From Prinia subflava (taxonomy: Eukaryota > Chordata > Aves > Passeriformes > Cisticolidae): 64,000 nt of DNA. The notes under the pieces were generated by a model. The model searched no databases, was not told the origin of the DNA, and worked only from the letters and a program-made list of their open reading frames with translations. Positions 26,125 through 39,200 of the stretch are shown in pieces; positions within the stretch are counted from its first letter, which is position 1; the number at the start of each line of letters is the position of its first letter. The position numbers were made by a program, and so were the translations under genes. The stretch is from positions 55,294,705-55,358,704 of the forward strand of contig NC_086283.1 in NCBI RefSeq assembly GCF_021018805.1, in the 5' to 3' direction.

Positions 26125-29100
26125 CCATGTAAAGCTCTTTAATACAAGATTGCAATCAGCTGGAACACTTAGGCTCAGATTTTTTTATATCTTACAACCC
26201 TGTTTGCATTATGAGCATTTTGTTCCTTCTTGAGCAGAGCCCATTTTGTTAATTTTTTGATTGCACTTTCCTAGAAACACACAAAGTATTGATAGTCTAT
26301 ATGTAGCTAAGAGAACTTCATTAAATGTTAGCTTTTATATACAGCCTTACTTCCAGCAAATTAGACCTCCATACCACATACACACAAGCCTATCAGAATA
26401 AAGATGTTTTTATGTTTATCATTTGTGCCTGGGTAAACACAGCATCAATTTAAGTAACTCTTGTTAGAAACCAAGAGGGGTGGAAAATTAACAACTGAAC
26501 ACAGAGACTCTTGACCTTACCAGATGACAGTCAGGACTGTGATGGATCATGTATTTGGAATCAAGAGACAAAGTTCAATTCCTATTCATCGTGGCCATTT
26601 GTCAGACTACCCCTGCAGAGTTTTCTAACCTATGCCATTTTTTCATGGTTTTCCTACTGTTTTGGTAGCTTAATTCAATTTAAATGCCTTCTTTTTCCTG
26701 ATTGCTCCTTTTGCATTTTAAAATGATTTAAGATGAAATGTTAGATCTGCAGAATTTTTGAATAAATTAAGTGACTTGTTTTCACTGGTTCTCTGTCCTG
26801 TGGGCTCTTTTTTTTCACCTGTTCTCCTCTCAGTGAGATCTTTGTTCCCTGGGAAACATTCAGAAGCTCAGAGGCCAGAAGGCTTGTTCTGCTCTTGTTC
26901 CTCTCTCGAAAACACAAAGCTATCACTATCCAGCCTCCTCTTCTCCTTGTAGCCATTCCTTTCCTGTTAGCAGACAAGCAATTCAATTATTCTCTTTTTT
27001 GTCTTCACTCCAGTTTCATTCACAGAAGCATCTGGCCAGGTGTTTGTACAACTACCATTTCTGTGTAGTCTTGAGGGGTATCTGAGCTGTTTCTCAAGGC
27101 AGTGAAGCTGAGACTGTATAAGGTTTCTGAAAGGCACATAAAGTTTTGTAAATATTGTCCTTCCAGAGGTATTCCTCTGTGGTTGCCAAAGTCTTCATGG
27201 GTGCTCCTGACTGTGACCTCTGGAAGGAGACCAGAAGGTCAAGGCAGACACTTTTTAATTCTGGGCTTCTTCCTGAAGGTGCCTCTGAAATCTTCATTAT
27301 CTATGTACAAACAGAATACAACTGGGTGCAAATTCAGGTGAAATGCAATCATCTTTCAGTTTGATGTTTCTCACTCTGACACTTCAAATTTACTAGGGAA
27401 GTTGAAGAACATTGGAAACAAGCCTAGTCTAAAGAAATGTAATTTCCATCATCCCCAGTCTATACACAGCGCCTTTCCCGTCAAGTTCCAGAATTTTCTA
27501 GCAGACTTCTGAAACATACATGAAGGAGATGACATGTGCCTTACTATGAGAAGATTATCCAGAGATTGAGAGGGTTGGAACTCCCACTTGTGCTGTCTGC
27601 ATCCAAGGGCACAGTCAGGCTCAAGCACCTCCTGTGCCAATGTACCCAGTGCACCCAGATTTGGTATTCCTTCACTTAAAATTAATCCCATTTTCTTCCT
27701 CCCCTACTCTTTTACGATAAGTGAGTGGTGAAAATATTTAGCTTCCAATAAGGGGTTTGTCTTACCTGAGTAGAAAATACCTGAAAGTGAGATCTGTCTG
27801 TAGTAGTTTATATAACTGACATAGAGACAAACAAAGATTAGATATAGTACAGATTAGCAAATTGACTTGGGCATAGTTTTGTAACTTTGTTTTCTTATAT
27901 CATTCTCAATAACTTGGAAATAAAATTCTGAAACAATTTTACCAGCTTGAACAGCAATCTCAACAATCCTCAAGCTTCTTTTTTTCTCTCACCTCAGAAG
28001 TTTGCCTCTTTAAAGGGAGAAAGGCTGGATTACATTTTAGTGTAGTCTCTATGCATGTACAAGAAAATAGGAACAGCAATGCAAATCAAAATTAATCCAT
28101 GTTTGTAGGCAGGTGGAGAAGGCATTTTGTGAATTTACTTGGTCAGTCACTGACTTTCTAATGCAGCTTGATATTTTCCTACCAAAAATTCTATTGCAAC
28201 TTGTTGTAGCAACAGGAAATGGCATACTTAATATTTCAGACATATAAATTGGAAGGAGTAACTATGGCTTAAGCATAAGCCAACTAATTAAAAATTAGGG
28301 CCAGCCAAACTGTGCAAAGAACTGCAGGGTAATTTCCATCTTTGTTTTTGTTTGGGAGGAAGATGTTTAATGTGCAGTCATAAGTTTTTATTTCTCCTCA
28401 TATTTCTTTTATTGCCTTTTAAATTTGTTCACCTACAGAAGCAAATCTGTATTTAGGTGTTTGTTAGTGAATAAAGCCCAATGAACCAATTCATTTAATT
28501 GAGCTTAAAATTTGGATTTACAAATATTCTCTAACCTTTTCAGTTCTCCACCATTTGGAATTACATTTACAGTTTTGTTGTGTCAGAGAGAATGGTCTTA
28601 GGAATCACGTAAAAAATGCTAGGTGAAAAAGGCCTGAACCTCTCCCTTTCGCTGTTGGAGAATTGACAAATATGCCCAGAAATTTCTATATTCAGGCTGA
28701 CAGTATATGGCTTTATAAAGCAAAAAACAAATATTTAGTTCTTTATGCTTTGTAAACAAAAGAACTTCAATGTATTTTGCTTTATCCAGTGACCACAAAC
28801 TACTCAAGGATGTAACTCTTAAGCTGAGATTTGAACTAAGTCAACCAGTGACTACATTAATGATTTACTGCCACCAAGCAACTGTGCAATAACAGTCATG
28901 GTCACAGTTCACAGATACCTCATTGGCTATTTTGTGGTTTGGGTGGCTTTTGTCATGTACATCAGAAGCTTATCAGACCCTTTATGCAATAAAGAAAAGT
29001 CATTTGAACCTTAGCCCACAGAACTCTCAGATGGCAACTCCACAATGGGTCTAGTCTTGGATTTTTTCTAGCACTTGGATTTTTCTTATATTTACAGTTC

Positions 29101-32100
29101 AACTACTCCCATCATAATTTCTTTCAATCAGCAGCATACAGATCCCTGATATCAGGATCCCTTACTGATTATCCTTGTCACACCAAACAATGGTTTGCCA
29201 CAAATTTAATCTAATTCCAACTCTTGTTAGACTTTTGATATGCTTCATCTTTTCACAGAGTTTCCTACAGGTTAATCCATATTGGCTCATTGAGGAATAT
29301 ACCCCTTTTCAGTTATGGCCTCCTACTGTCTAAAGGTTTTTAGTCAGTGTTGAGGCCACCAGTGAAAGATGTTTGATGCTGCGTGAGCTTCTGTTGAGTT
29401 GCTATTTATGGTGCCAGATATTCTAGGTTTGATTTCCTAGAAATGACTCATTCAGCATCATGTGCTTTTGCAGTGTTGAAAACTAGAGTTATTTTTTTAC
29501 CTGTGAGGTGTTTTTCTCAAGTGATTGGTTGAAATGCTCCAGTAACAGCCTCACAAATGCATCATAGAGACATTAATTTGCTGTGGAAACTGAGCCCTGT
29601 ACTTCTGCAGTCCACTGTCTTGACAAAACCTAAAGAATCAACAGCCCTGAGAGTCAAGCTGGCTAAGCATGTACTTGAGCTATTTTTTTTTCAGCTAACT
29701 TGAACAGTAACCATCTAAATTTTTGTATTTATTGTCACAAGTCTAAATCCTTGGCACCAATTTATAGTGCTTAAGGTTCTTGCCGTGGCATTCTCCAGAT
29801 ACTTAAGAGCAACGTGAAGGCTGCTTTGAAATGCTCTTCAAGAATTTTGGGTGATTTTGGTCTCAGGTGATTTTTCAACTAAGGTGATGTAACATCAAAT
29901 GTATAGGTGAGCTGACAGACAGATGCCATGAAGTCTGTGTCTGCATCTTCTCAACCTCAGCTGAGTTGATTAACTTTACTTAGACATTTCCTCTAGTTTT
30001 GTAGTGGCGATAGCAGTATTGAAGAGGTTTACAGACGATCTGCAAAAGTTGAGGATCTACTTCCTGCTGTATTGGGATCATTTTCCCCTTTGCTAGTCTT
30101 CCAACTTTCAGACAGTACACTTTTCCTTAAGTGTATCAGAAAGTTTTTATTAACCTACTTAGTTGGGTGACAAAGTCGGACTTTCAGTGCTAGCTCCAAG
30201 AAACCACTTTTACTATCAACTTCCTCCTCTTACTTTACAATTTTAATAAATTCCAACAAGGAGAATTTAGACATATTACTTTCTTGAATTAATCTTTTCA
30301 TTCTTCATATCCTGAAACTGTGGCTTTATCAGCTGTAGAGGAAATTGTTGATGTTTTAAATCTGAGACATACCAAAATCAGAGAATGTTTTTTAATGAGG
30401 ATATGGTCTTCAGGATATGTCATTATAATTACTTACATGTGGCCACTTAAAAATATAATCAATGAGACTATAGCTTTTCCTCCTCCCACAGCTACATGTA
30501 ACACTATGAAATTAAAACCTCTGGGGTTTTGTTTGTTTGTTTATTTTTCCATTTTCCCATTCCTTTTTTCAAGTTAGTAACACACATTTCTTGTGATATT
30601 TATAAGACTGAAATGTGGTTGCTTGTCTTAGCTAACAATAGTAGTGAAAGATTGCAGTTTAAAATAGAAATATTCCAAACTGGGAACTTGAGAGGTAGGT
30701 CCCCTTCCTAATTTTAGCTGAATTGAAGGATTCAGATCTCTGGTTGCATAGTCACTTGTACACTCTATTTCTACTTCTACCTAAACTCAGGAGATGTCTT
30801 TTTCCAGTTACGACTCTAGCCTAATACCTTACAAGGACAGCATGTCTGTAAGGTTTCACTGCTCAGGAGTATGTGCATTTTTTTAGATTTATGAGGCTGC
30901 AACCAACATCAGGGTCCCCTTGTGATAGAAAATACACAGTGAGAATCTTGGGTTTCAGGAATTTGTACTGAACAAACAAGGCAGACTCTCTCTCAGACCA
31001 GGCAGTGTGCCAAGGTGGAGGGCAGCTCAAGGGCTTGCTGGAGCTCAGACAGGAATTGAGCTGAGCTGGGCAGAACACAGCTCAGATTTTCACAGTGCTA
31101 AACCACAAGTTTAACTGCAAAATTTCAAAGTACCATTGTAAAGTTTTGATTCTGCTGAAGCCAAACACAAATCCTGATGTTGATTAGGCTTTAAACCTAG
31201 GCCTGAATACTAGACAAGATAAAATCTAGTGGTACATCTGAGACCTGATTCCTCTTTTAATATCCCTTAAAATACCTCTGTGTTGGCTCAGATGGTTTAG
31301 AGAAGCTAATGAAAACACAACATCACATTCTTGAGACTTTTCAAATATCTTATCATCTGGTCTTAAGTCCTATGTGTTTTTTGCTAGTTATAATGCAGAA
31401 ATACTAATGCTTGTGAGAGAAATATTAAAGATCCTGCAAATAGAACAGAAAATTCAGATTTCATTTTGTTGTAAACTGAGACCAAAGGTAGAAACACAGA
31501 AGGAGCCCCATAAGCAATTTAAAAGTGAGCTGAGGACAGCCAAGTTGTTAAATGAAATGGTAAAAAAAAAAAAGTGTAGTACTTCTGTGATGAATAGCTG
31601 AAAAAAGCTACAACTGAACCATGATCTATTAGAGAGTTTTAATACTAGGGTTGTTTAATTGTTCACAAAGTGAACAAGTTCTAAATGGAAAACTTAGTGA
31701 CATAAAGAAAGCTGCTTCTTAATATTTAGTTCTTGGCTTACAGTTTAAATCCAAAGATATCAGTCTGTGTTGACGTCTGCCAAGTACATTTTGGTGTTTG
31801 TTTTTAAGATGGAGTAAGTCTGATGAAAATATTGATAAGCAACAGCTTACAGAGCATACACAGAGATAATGGAAATAGCCCATGGATATGGGACTCCTGG
31901 CATAAATCCCTCTATTCACAAGTGTGCTGTTCTCCTTTAGATCAAGTGTATCCATTCACTCCTCATTACAGATCTCAGTTGCTCAGCAGGGTTGAGATGA
32001 AATCTAAAGAACTCTTCAGCATATAACATTTCTCCATGCTGGCCTGTGTGCACTCTTTGGCTGCTGAAGGCTGGAATATGTCAGACTGTGGATGTCTCTG

Positions 32101-35100
32101 TCACCCAGCAGAAGGTTCTCTGTGTCTCCAGCTGCCTCTTCCTTCCTTTTCTGCTTTTAGTTTAATCACAGACACTCTGGCTGTGTTTTCAGAGTTGTAA
32201 GCACCCAGCATGGCAGCAAACTTTCAAGCAGAAAAGGTCACTTATTTGTTTTTGCCTCACGGGGTTGTGGACATTTCCTCCACTGTTTAGATTAGCAAGG
32301 AAACCTCTTTTCCTCTTCCTTTCCTTTTCCTCTTCTGCTGCACATAACGGGGAACATGCTCTATGAAGACTCAGGGCAAGTGTCTTGCAGAGGTATGCTG
32401 TGAGGAGATTCTGTTGTAGAAATACTAAATCAAAAGCTTTTTCCAAGGGGGCTCCAAATTCTGTGTGGTCCAGAGTGAAATTTTATTTCCTCTTTGCCTT
32501 TGCCTTCCTTCACAAGCACTTTTTGGATGATATATCTGGCAACTGCTGTCAAATAATAGTACTGTTAGAAGCAATAACAGATAATAATTAGAAGCAATGC
32601 TAATGGAAATAAATAGAATAACAATCATATTTGCTACAGGAAAAATCACTATTAGGGCTGTTACACAGGCAAAAAATGCTGCCTTATCTATGCCTGGAAG
32701 ATACAACAGAACCCATGTAACTTTTAAATGTTCAGAAGACCTACAGTGTTACAAAAACACATTATGAGAATGGAGAAGAAATCAAGTCTTTAGGATCTAA
32801 TACCTATACCTCTATCCAGACGCAAACCTTCTGACCTTTTAATGAGTGGCACTTGGGTGTACTGAATTGAAACTACCTAGAGTGAGTGGGAGTAGCTCCT
32901 GTCCTGATGAATATGTATTCACAGAAGCTGTAACTTAGCTACAGAACTAGGGGAAAAACAGTGCATGCAGAAATTAGAAAGATAGTGTATTAGGAATTCA
33001 TCGCAAAACACCTACAGTTTGTTTGCTTTTACATCAGTTAGAATGAAAAATGTGCTGTGAATTGAATGAGATAGAACTCGAAATGGAACCCTTACTTCCT
33101 CCAGTCTGGCAGGAATTTTTCAATCTCATTGACCCAACTTCAAGGCTCTATATGTAATTTCTTCCTCAGTCCGAATGTAAAAAAATTACTAAAGTAAGCA
33201 CTGAAAATAAATTACTTTGCAAAAATATGTATTTTAAAAAAATATAAGAACATATTACTATAAATTTTTTAAGTAGCATTTTCTTCCTCCAGAAAAAAAT
33301 CCCCAATTATTTCTTTGTCAAACCTTTGTGTTTGTATAGTCTTCATGAGTTAGTGGCTGTAACAGGAAGCCAGCTATTCTTATTTTATCAGTTCTGACCT
33401 TATTTGGCTGCTTGAGGATAAGAGAACTTAGGGATGCCTGAAAAGCAGTATTTGCTCTAAGATGGCAGCTGTGAAAGGTGATGATCTAATTTCTATTGAT
33501 TCTACTTGTGGTGGTCAAAATCATTATTCAAAGAACAGCAAACATGCCTCTGTATGCCCTGAAACCAAGACACCAGACTGAGGTGGGAGGCTCCAAAGGG
33601 AAGTTATGCAGTGGGTACTCTAAACCTGTTCAGTTTCTTGGCCATAGGAGCTACAGAATAAGTGGTGACCAAGACGAGCATACAAACAAAAGCAAGGGCA
33701 TCAAAAACTGCGTGTTGTTCTGTGTCATGGGCTATGTTTTGTCAAAACAATTTCATGTGATTACTAGTGGCACAGGAGTTAAGCTTTAAAGGGGTATTTG
33801 TTGTCTTTTATAAGTTTGTGCAAGCTCCCGGGTTCAGTGGGAGGTTTATTCAGAGTCTGTCAGATCTACAAGCAGCTGTTCTGTCTTTCCCAATGACTTC
33901 CTGCACTATTCCTCCCTAACAACGGGTGAGTCACAGCCAAAAGTTGCTGTCAACTAGGTTCTTTTATTTTTCTTTTTTTCCTCCTTTTTTTTTTTCCTTT
34001 TTTAAAGTAACTTTACAAAAGAAGTAAGTTATAAATAAATACAGTAAGTATCATGTATACTGGGTATTACTAAGTAGTGCATTCATTTATGTCTGATCAA
34101 TTTCTATTCCTCAATGAATAGGATCGTAAACAGATGAGCATAACAAATATTTCCAAAATAAGTATTGAACCATCACCATCTTCTGAAAAATAGTTATGGC
34201 TGTGTTTGCCTGTAGCAAGAATTAACAATATTTAATCCAGAAGCCTTGTAGGTTCTTGTGAACATTAATCAATAATTCTTTATTTCTGCTTGTCATGCAG
34301 ATTAGCTGTGTTGGCATTTTCCTGTTGTTTTTGATTTAAAGGACAGTCAGTGCTGTTAAATTTTGGTATCCACTGGAGATCTTACCTTTGATATATATCT
34401 TCACAGGGATTTCTATACACCTTAAAAATTAATTATTCAATGGCCTTACCTCAATGCCTGGCTGAAGTCAAAACTAAACTGAATTGTCACTTTACACACC
34501 TGTAGAAAAAATATTCCAATGCATTTGCGTAATCTGCATTAATGAAATACAAGAAGAAAAGCAATGCTATGAAGGCTGTTATCAAGATAGTTTGACTGTG
34601 ATCAGAATCAGGAATAGAGCTCTGATCTCCACAGTTCTTGCCCAGGTGACTTAATTGACATGCTATAAAAGATTTATCAGATGCTTGAGATTTCTTTTTG
34701 TTATTTTCCCTGCATATCCCTGTTAAGGAATGGATAAAAGATTTGTGTTTGGTGGCTGTCATGACAATTTTGCAAGTCAGGAATGTCTTCACTATTCCTT
34801 GAACTTTGTCATGACATGACACTGGATATAAAGAATAATGCTACAAATCTTCTTGGTACAGGAGTAAATAATAATCTGTCTCAGGAAAGAGTTATGCATT
34901 ATAAATATCAGAAAGATTTTATTTTACATATGAAGGGTTTCTTTTTCTGGAGGGAGGGGGGTGGATTTGGAATTAAGTTATGATGAAGGATTTACTGAGG
35001 CATGAACTTTTGAGAGGGCTAATATCTCAAAGTAAGAGGTTATGTTTTATATGTTCATATGGCAAACAACCCTGAGAAATATAACTTATTACAAATCTTA

Positions 35101-35559
35101 TTACGGACTGCTAACATAGTATGATATTTGTGATAACTGCATGGGCAAAAGGAATAAAAGTAGATGTCTTAACCATTGGCTTAATCAGATGATGTTCTTG
35201 TTTTCTTCAGAAATATTGCATTTCTTCTATTACATTTTAAATGAATTTTTTTAATGTAATTGACTTAAGGTCTTAGTAACTAGCTAAATACTTGCAAATA
35301 AATGACATCAAATACAGGCACAGAACTGTAGTGAAGCCAGTTTGTGAGGCCACAAGATATTATCTGTGTAGCACAGATGATCATGGTGACAGAAAAGAAA
35401 GCTGTAAAGACTAGAAAAGTTCATTTACTCTAGACAAGTATTTGTTTAATTTGTTCTTTTAAAAGCTTTAGTTTTTTCAGTTACAAATCCTATCTTTTTG
35501 CTATCTATCATATTACTTTCCTATCTTAAACTTTAAAAATCCTTTTTCATGAAGTTTAA
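26125..35559. other. Long non-coding stretch without recognised repeats
   Basis: AT-rich sequence with only short frames. Two minus-strand segments at about 30030-30160 and 29500-29580 give protein-like short peptides and are described as a tentative observation, not as a gene. A pyrimidine tract lies at 33961-34005. Nothing else in this 9 kb could be matched to a family by eye. Confidence 0.55.
33961..34005. repeat. Pyrimidine-rich tract
   Basis: A run of T with a few C residues on the plus strand, low complexity. It is followed by ordinary AT-rich DNA. No splice acceptor context with an exon was found downstream. Confidence 0.7.
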
Positions 35560-36270
35560 GTTCAGTTTCTCTTATTGCACCACAACCTTTCTTTTTCTGT
35601 TGTTGCCACCAAAGACAAGAGTGTATATGATTTTTTTCCTTTCTCATTTGAAGAAGCCCCTTAAATACTTAAAGACTGTCATCATTTTTTCTCAAGCCTA
35701 GTTCTTCTCCATCTCTCTGCACCCCTGGATCATATAATCTTTTCAACTTTAGACTAAACAAACCAAATTATTTCAGTCTTACTTAATTGCTTGTGTTTTG
35801 CAGATGCCTTATCATTCCTTTTTCTCTACACTGAATTGTCTCCAGTTTGATACACATGATTTTTTGAAGTGCAGTATACAAAACTGGGCATTAGTCTTTA
35901 ATTTTATTAGTGCTGAGTAGAATGAAAAAATTACGGTGTTTGATAATGTCTTTGACATTAAAGTGTTTGTCTAATATTTGACTTCTTAAAGAACATTTTA
36001 TTTTCTAGTAGTATCTCACTGCTCATTCACCTGCAATTCATAGTCTGTTGTGGTTCCTGGGATCTGTCTTGAAGACTTTTTACCTCATCAGTTCTTTGCA
36101 ATCTGTTTCTCCCTGTTTAAGAAAATGCTCATTCCCCCCAAACTAACTGAACTGCATCCTCTTTTTATTTATTTTTTTTAAGACCATTTTTTTCGGTCTG
36201 CCAAGGTCATTGTAAGTTCTGATTTTGTCCTCCATGAGACTTGTAGAGATTGCATCTTAGCTTATCTTAC
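35560..36270 (-). mobile_element. Ancient CR1-like LINE remnant
   Basis: The plus strand keeps the antisense skeleton of an old CR1-type element. A first block near 35645-35780 (text about CCCCTTAAATACTTAAAGAC and TCTTTTCAACTTTAGACTAA) corresponds to the part before the 3' end. A second near 35835-35890 contains CTGAATTGTCTCCAGTTTGA and AAACTGGGCAT. A third near 36195-36250 contains CCAAGGTCATTGTAAG and TTTTGTCCTCCA. Order and strand agree with the better preserved copies. Divergence is much higher than in the other CR1 copies, so this insertion is old; the edges are approximate. Confidence 0.65.
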
Positions 36271-39200
36271 TTTCAGAGACCTGTTGGGTTGCTAATGGCT
36301 GTGGAGTGATGTCTGCTTGGTCTGGAGCAAGACAGGACTGCAGCATCTGGACTTATGTTAATTCATTGATAGCTAGGGGAAAAATCCTATGTTGAATAAA
36401 TCTGTTGCTTTGTCCGTGAGGGTGTGTTCTTCTTAAAAATACTGTTTGGAATCCATGTAGTTTTTACTTTCAGTTATTTCATTTCAAGATTGTCATGGGT
36501 TTATAATTTTCAGATGGAAATTTCACCAAAAAAATCTTACACCTTGCTTTAGGGTAGAGGCTATCTGGCAAAGGAGAACCAGATCTGCAGTGAATTGTAA
36601 CAATATACTAATTACTTAGTCATGCCACAAAACCCTCAGCACTCTGATCTTGCTCTCCACCAAAAAATCCTATAAAATTTGAGATTCATTTGTCTTTTCT
36701 TACTGATAGTCTTAACAGAGCTAACAAGCCTGGAAAGGGTTTCAAACAGCATATTTGATTCCAGGACTATTCTTTCAGTATTTGAGATTTATGGGTTGGT
36801 TGAGAATTAGTCACTGAAGGAAATTGTGAATCATCCTGAATAATGAATAGATTTGGTTGCATAGTTGGTGAAGAAGAACAAAGGGAGAAATAAATTTTAA
36901 AAATGTTAATTCACTCAACTCTAAGAGGACTGTAAACCATGTTTTAAACCTTTATAGACCAGGCAACAGAAACAAATGTGAGGGCTTAACACAGAGTCCA
37001 GAAAAATTCAAAGATAGAGTCAGGATTAGACATCTTAGCTTTTTATATTTTGGTTTGATGATGGCTCTAGTTTTGTTTCCACATTGGTTTGTGCATTCAG
37101 AGCTCTTAGGGTAGGGGTATGGATGGAGGGCCTTAGAGAGCCATACAAATCTCATATTGCAATACCAACAGGCTTACCAGTGACGTGAAAAGAAAAGCAA
37201 CAACAAGAAAAACAGTGATGACAGGTCGAGGCTTAGGGTGCAATACTTGAAATTGCTTTGCAATTTGCCTTGACTGTGAGGTTAGACACAATCACAATCC
37301 TGTTGCACTGACAGCTAATTCCACAACACAATACAGCATAGATCTGTCATAACAGAAAGAATATTGAATACAGAACATAAAGCACTAAGCACCTTGTAGG
37401 CAAATCAGAATGTTAGGCTGAGAACTTGATGGGCTAGGGTGTTTATCTTGGATCTGTCTTAAAAATTAAATGATGAATCCTTATGTAGATCTAGCAGCAG
37501 GAAATGCCAAAAATGTTTGAGAAGAAAGACTATCCACAACCCAAATAGTGGGTGCAAACATAGAAAATTAAATAAAAAGAGTAAACTTTAGAAGTATGAA
37601 AGACAAACTTGAGGAAAAGTAGGAAAGCTGAACACTGATAGTCCTTATATTCAGCTGAAAGTCTGATTTAATCAGTTTTCTCAAAAAGCACACATCAGCC
37701 ACAAGCAAGTCTGTAGTAAAAGGGGCTGAAGGTCGTCCACAGTAAAGCTTTCAAATTAAAATAAAAATAAATCTGTCAGGTTATGAACAACAGTAGAAAA
37801 TAGACTCCAAAGTCTTTCACCAGACCATGAGATTTTTCACATAAGAGGGGCAGAGTAATAAGCAGTAATTACATGACACTGGGAGTTAATACTGCTGAGT
37901 TCTACCATAGGGTGCTTGAGGCAGCAGTTTTTTGGTTCACCTTATTTTAGAACAGCAATATTAAGAAATTCTGTAAATTTTGGTTTACTTGTGTGTGCTC
38001 ACTTCCTTTTGCCTTCTTCCCATTGGTTCTGTCAGGAAATATATTTGGAGGAAAGATACTCCAGCTTTAGAAGAAAGGAGGTTTTTGATTTTACGGAAGT
38101 GGTTTTGTGTTTCTAATGAACTGATCAGAATCCTCTGAGTCCTCTGTGTGCATTTCTAGACCTGCACATCTATTTGTGACTTTGTGGACTACAATATAAA
38201 AGTGTATTCTGTTCCTCCATTGTATTTTAACTTGAAATATTGTGGGTATTTTGTGACTAGGCTAGTTGCTATGGAAAACTTCATTTGATAGTATTTGCTC
38301 TTTGTTATTAGTAACGATGGCTTTCAGATTACTTGTTCAGTTACAGCTCACATCACTATGACTCACCAAAAAATCCTGCTTTGCCTGACTGGAGTGCTAG
38401 ACAGTTTGAGCAAAAGCATTCCCAACTTCTTTCTGGAGGGTGAGCCTGTGGTTTTGCCTTTCTTTTGTCTAAATACAGAAAGCTCACAGCCCTTAGATGA
38501 TGTAAAGGTCTCCCTCCTAAAGTCCTGGTGAGATTTACTGCTGTATGAACGTCAGCTACACAGCACATACTTGGCCAAGATGAGACCTCCCACAAGTGCT
38601 GACTGTAGGAGCAGGATTTATGGGGTTGAAAAGAAATATTTTCCTTGGAAAACAGAAACTGTAAAAATCAACACTAAAAATAAGTAAACTGCAATGTAGA
38701 CTAATCCAGATATTTTTTTACACTGATCAGAGACTCCTCCTATGGCTGACTTTGAAAGCTAGAGTACACCAGGCTGACTTGAATCACCTGCCTGAAAAAC
38801 ACGGTTTCACAAGGTGGTGTTGTCTGAATTTGAGATACCAGTTTCAAGTTCAAATTAATCTAATTTGAATTCTTTATACTTCTTCATGGTTAGATGTGGT
38901 TTTCTGTAATTGAGAAAGATTGAAAACCAGCTGGTTCTGGGAGGAATCACTCAGACATGAAGTTTGGTTCTGCCATGGTTAGCCCAAGAAACAATCTGTC
39001 TTGAACTGTAAAATATTTTGAGGGAAAAATCCCCTATTTAGTTACCCTGCCTTACTTGCTGAAGTAAATCAACCTTTCTCTGCAGTTTCTGGTCAGATTT
39101 TCTATGTACGGGTGTGCTTCCAAGATAGTCACGTGAAAGCCAATGGCTTTGTGAACCTGCTTTTCAAACACATTACCTCCCATCTTCTTGAAAAAGCATT

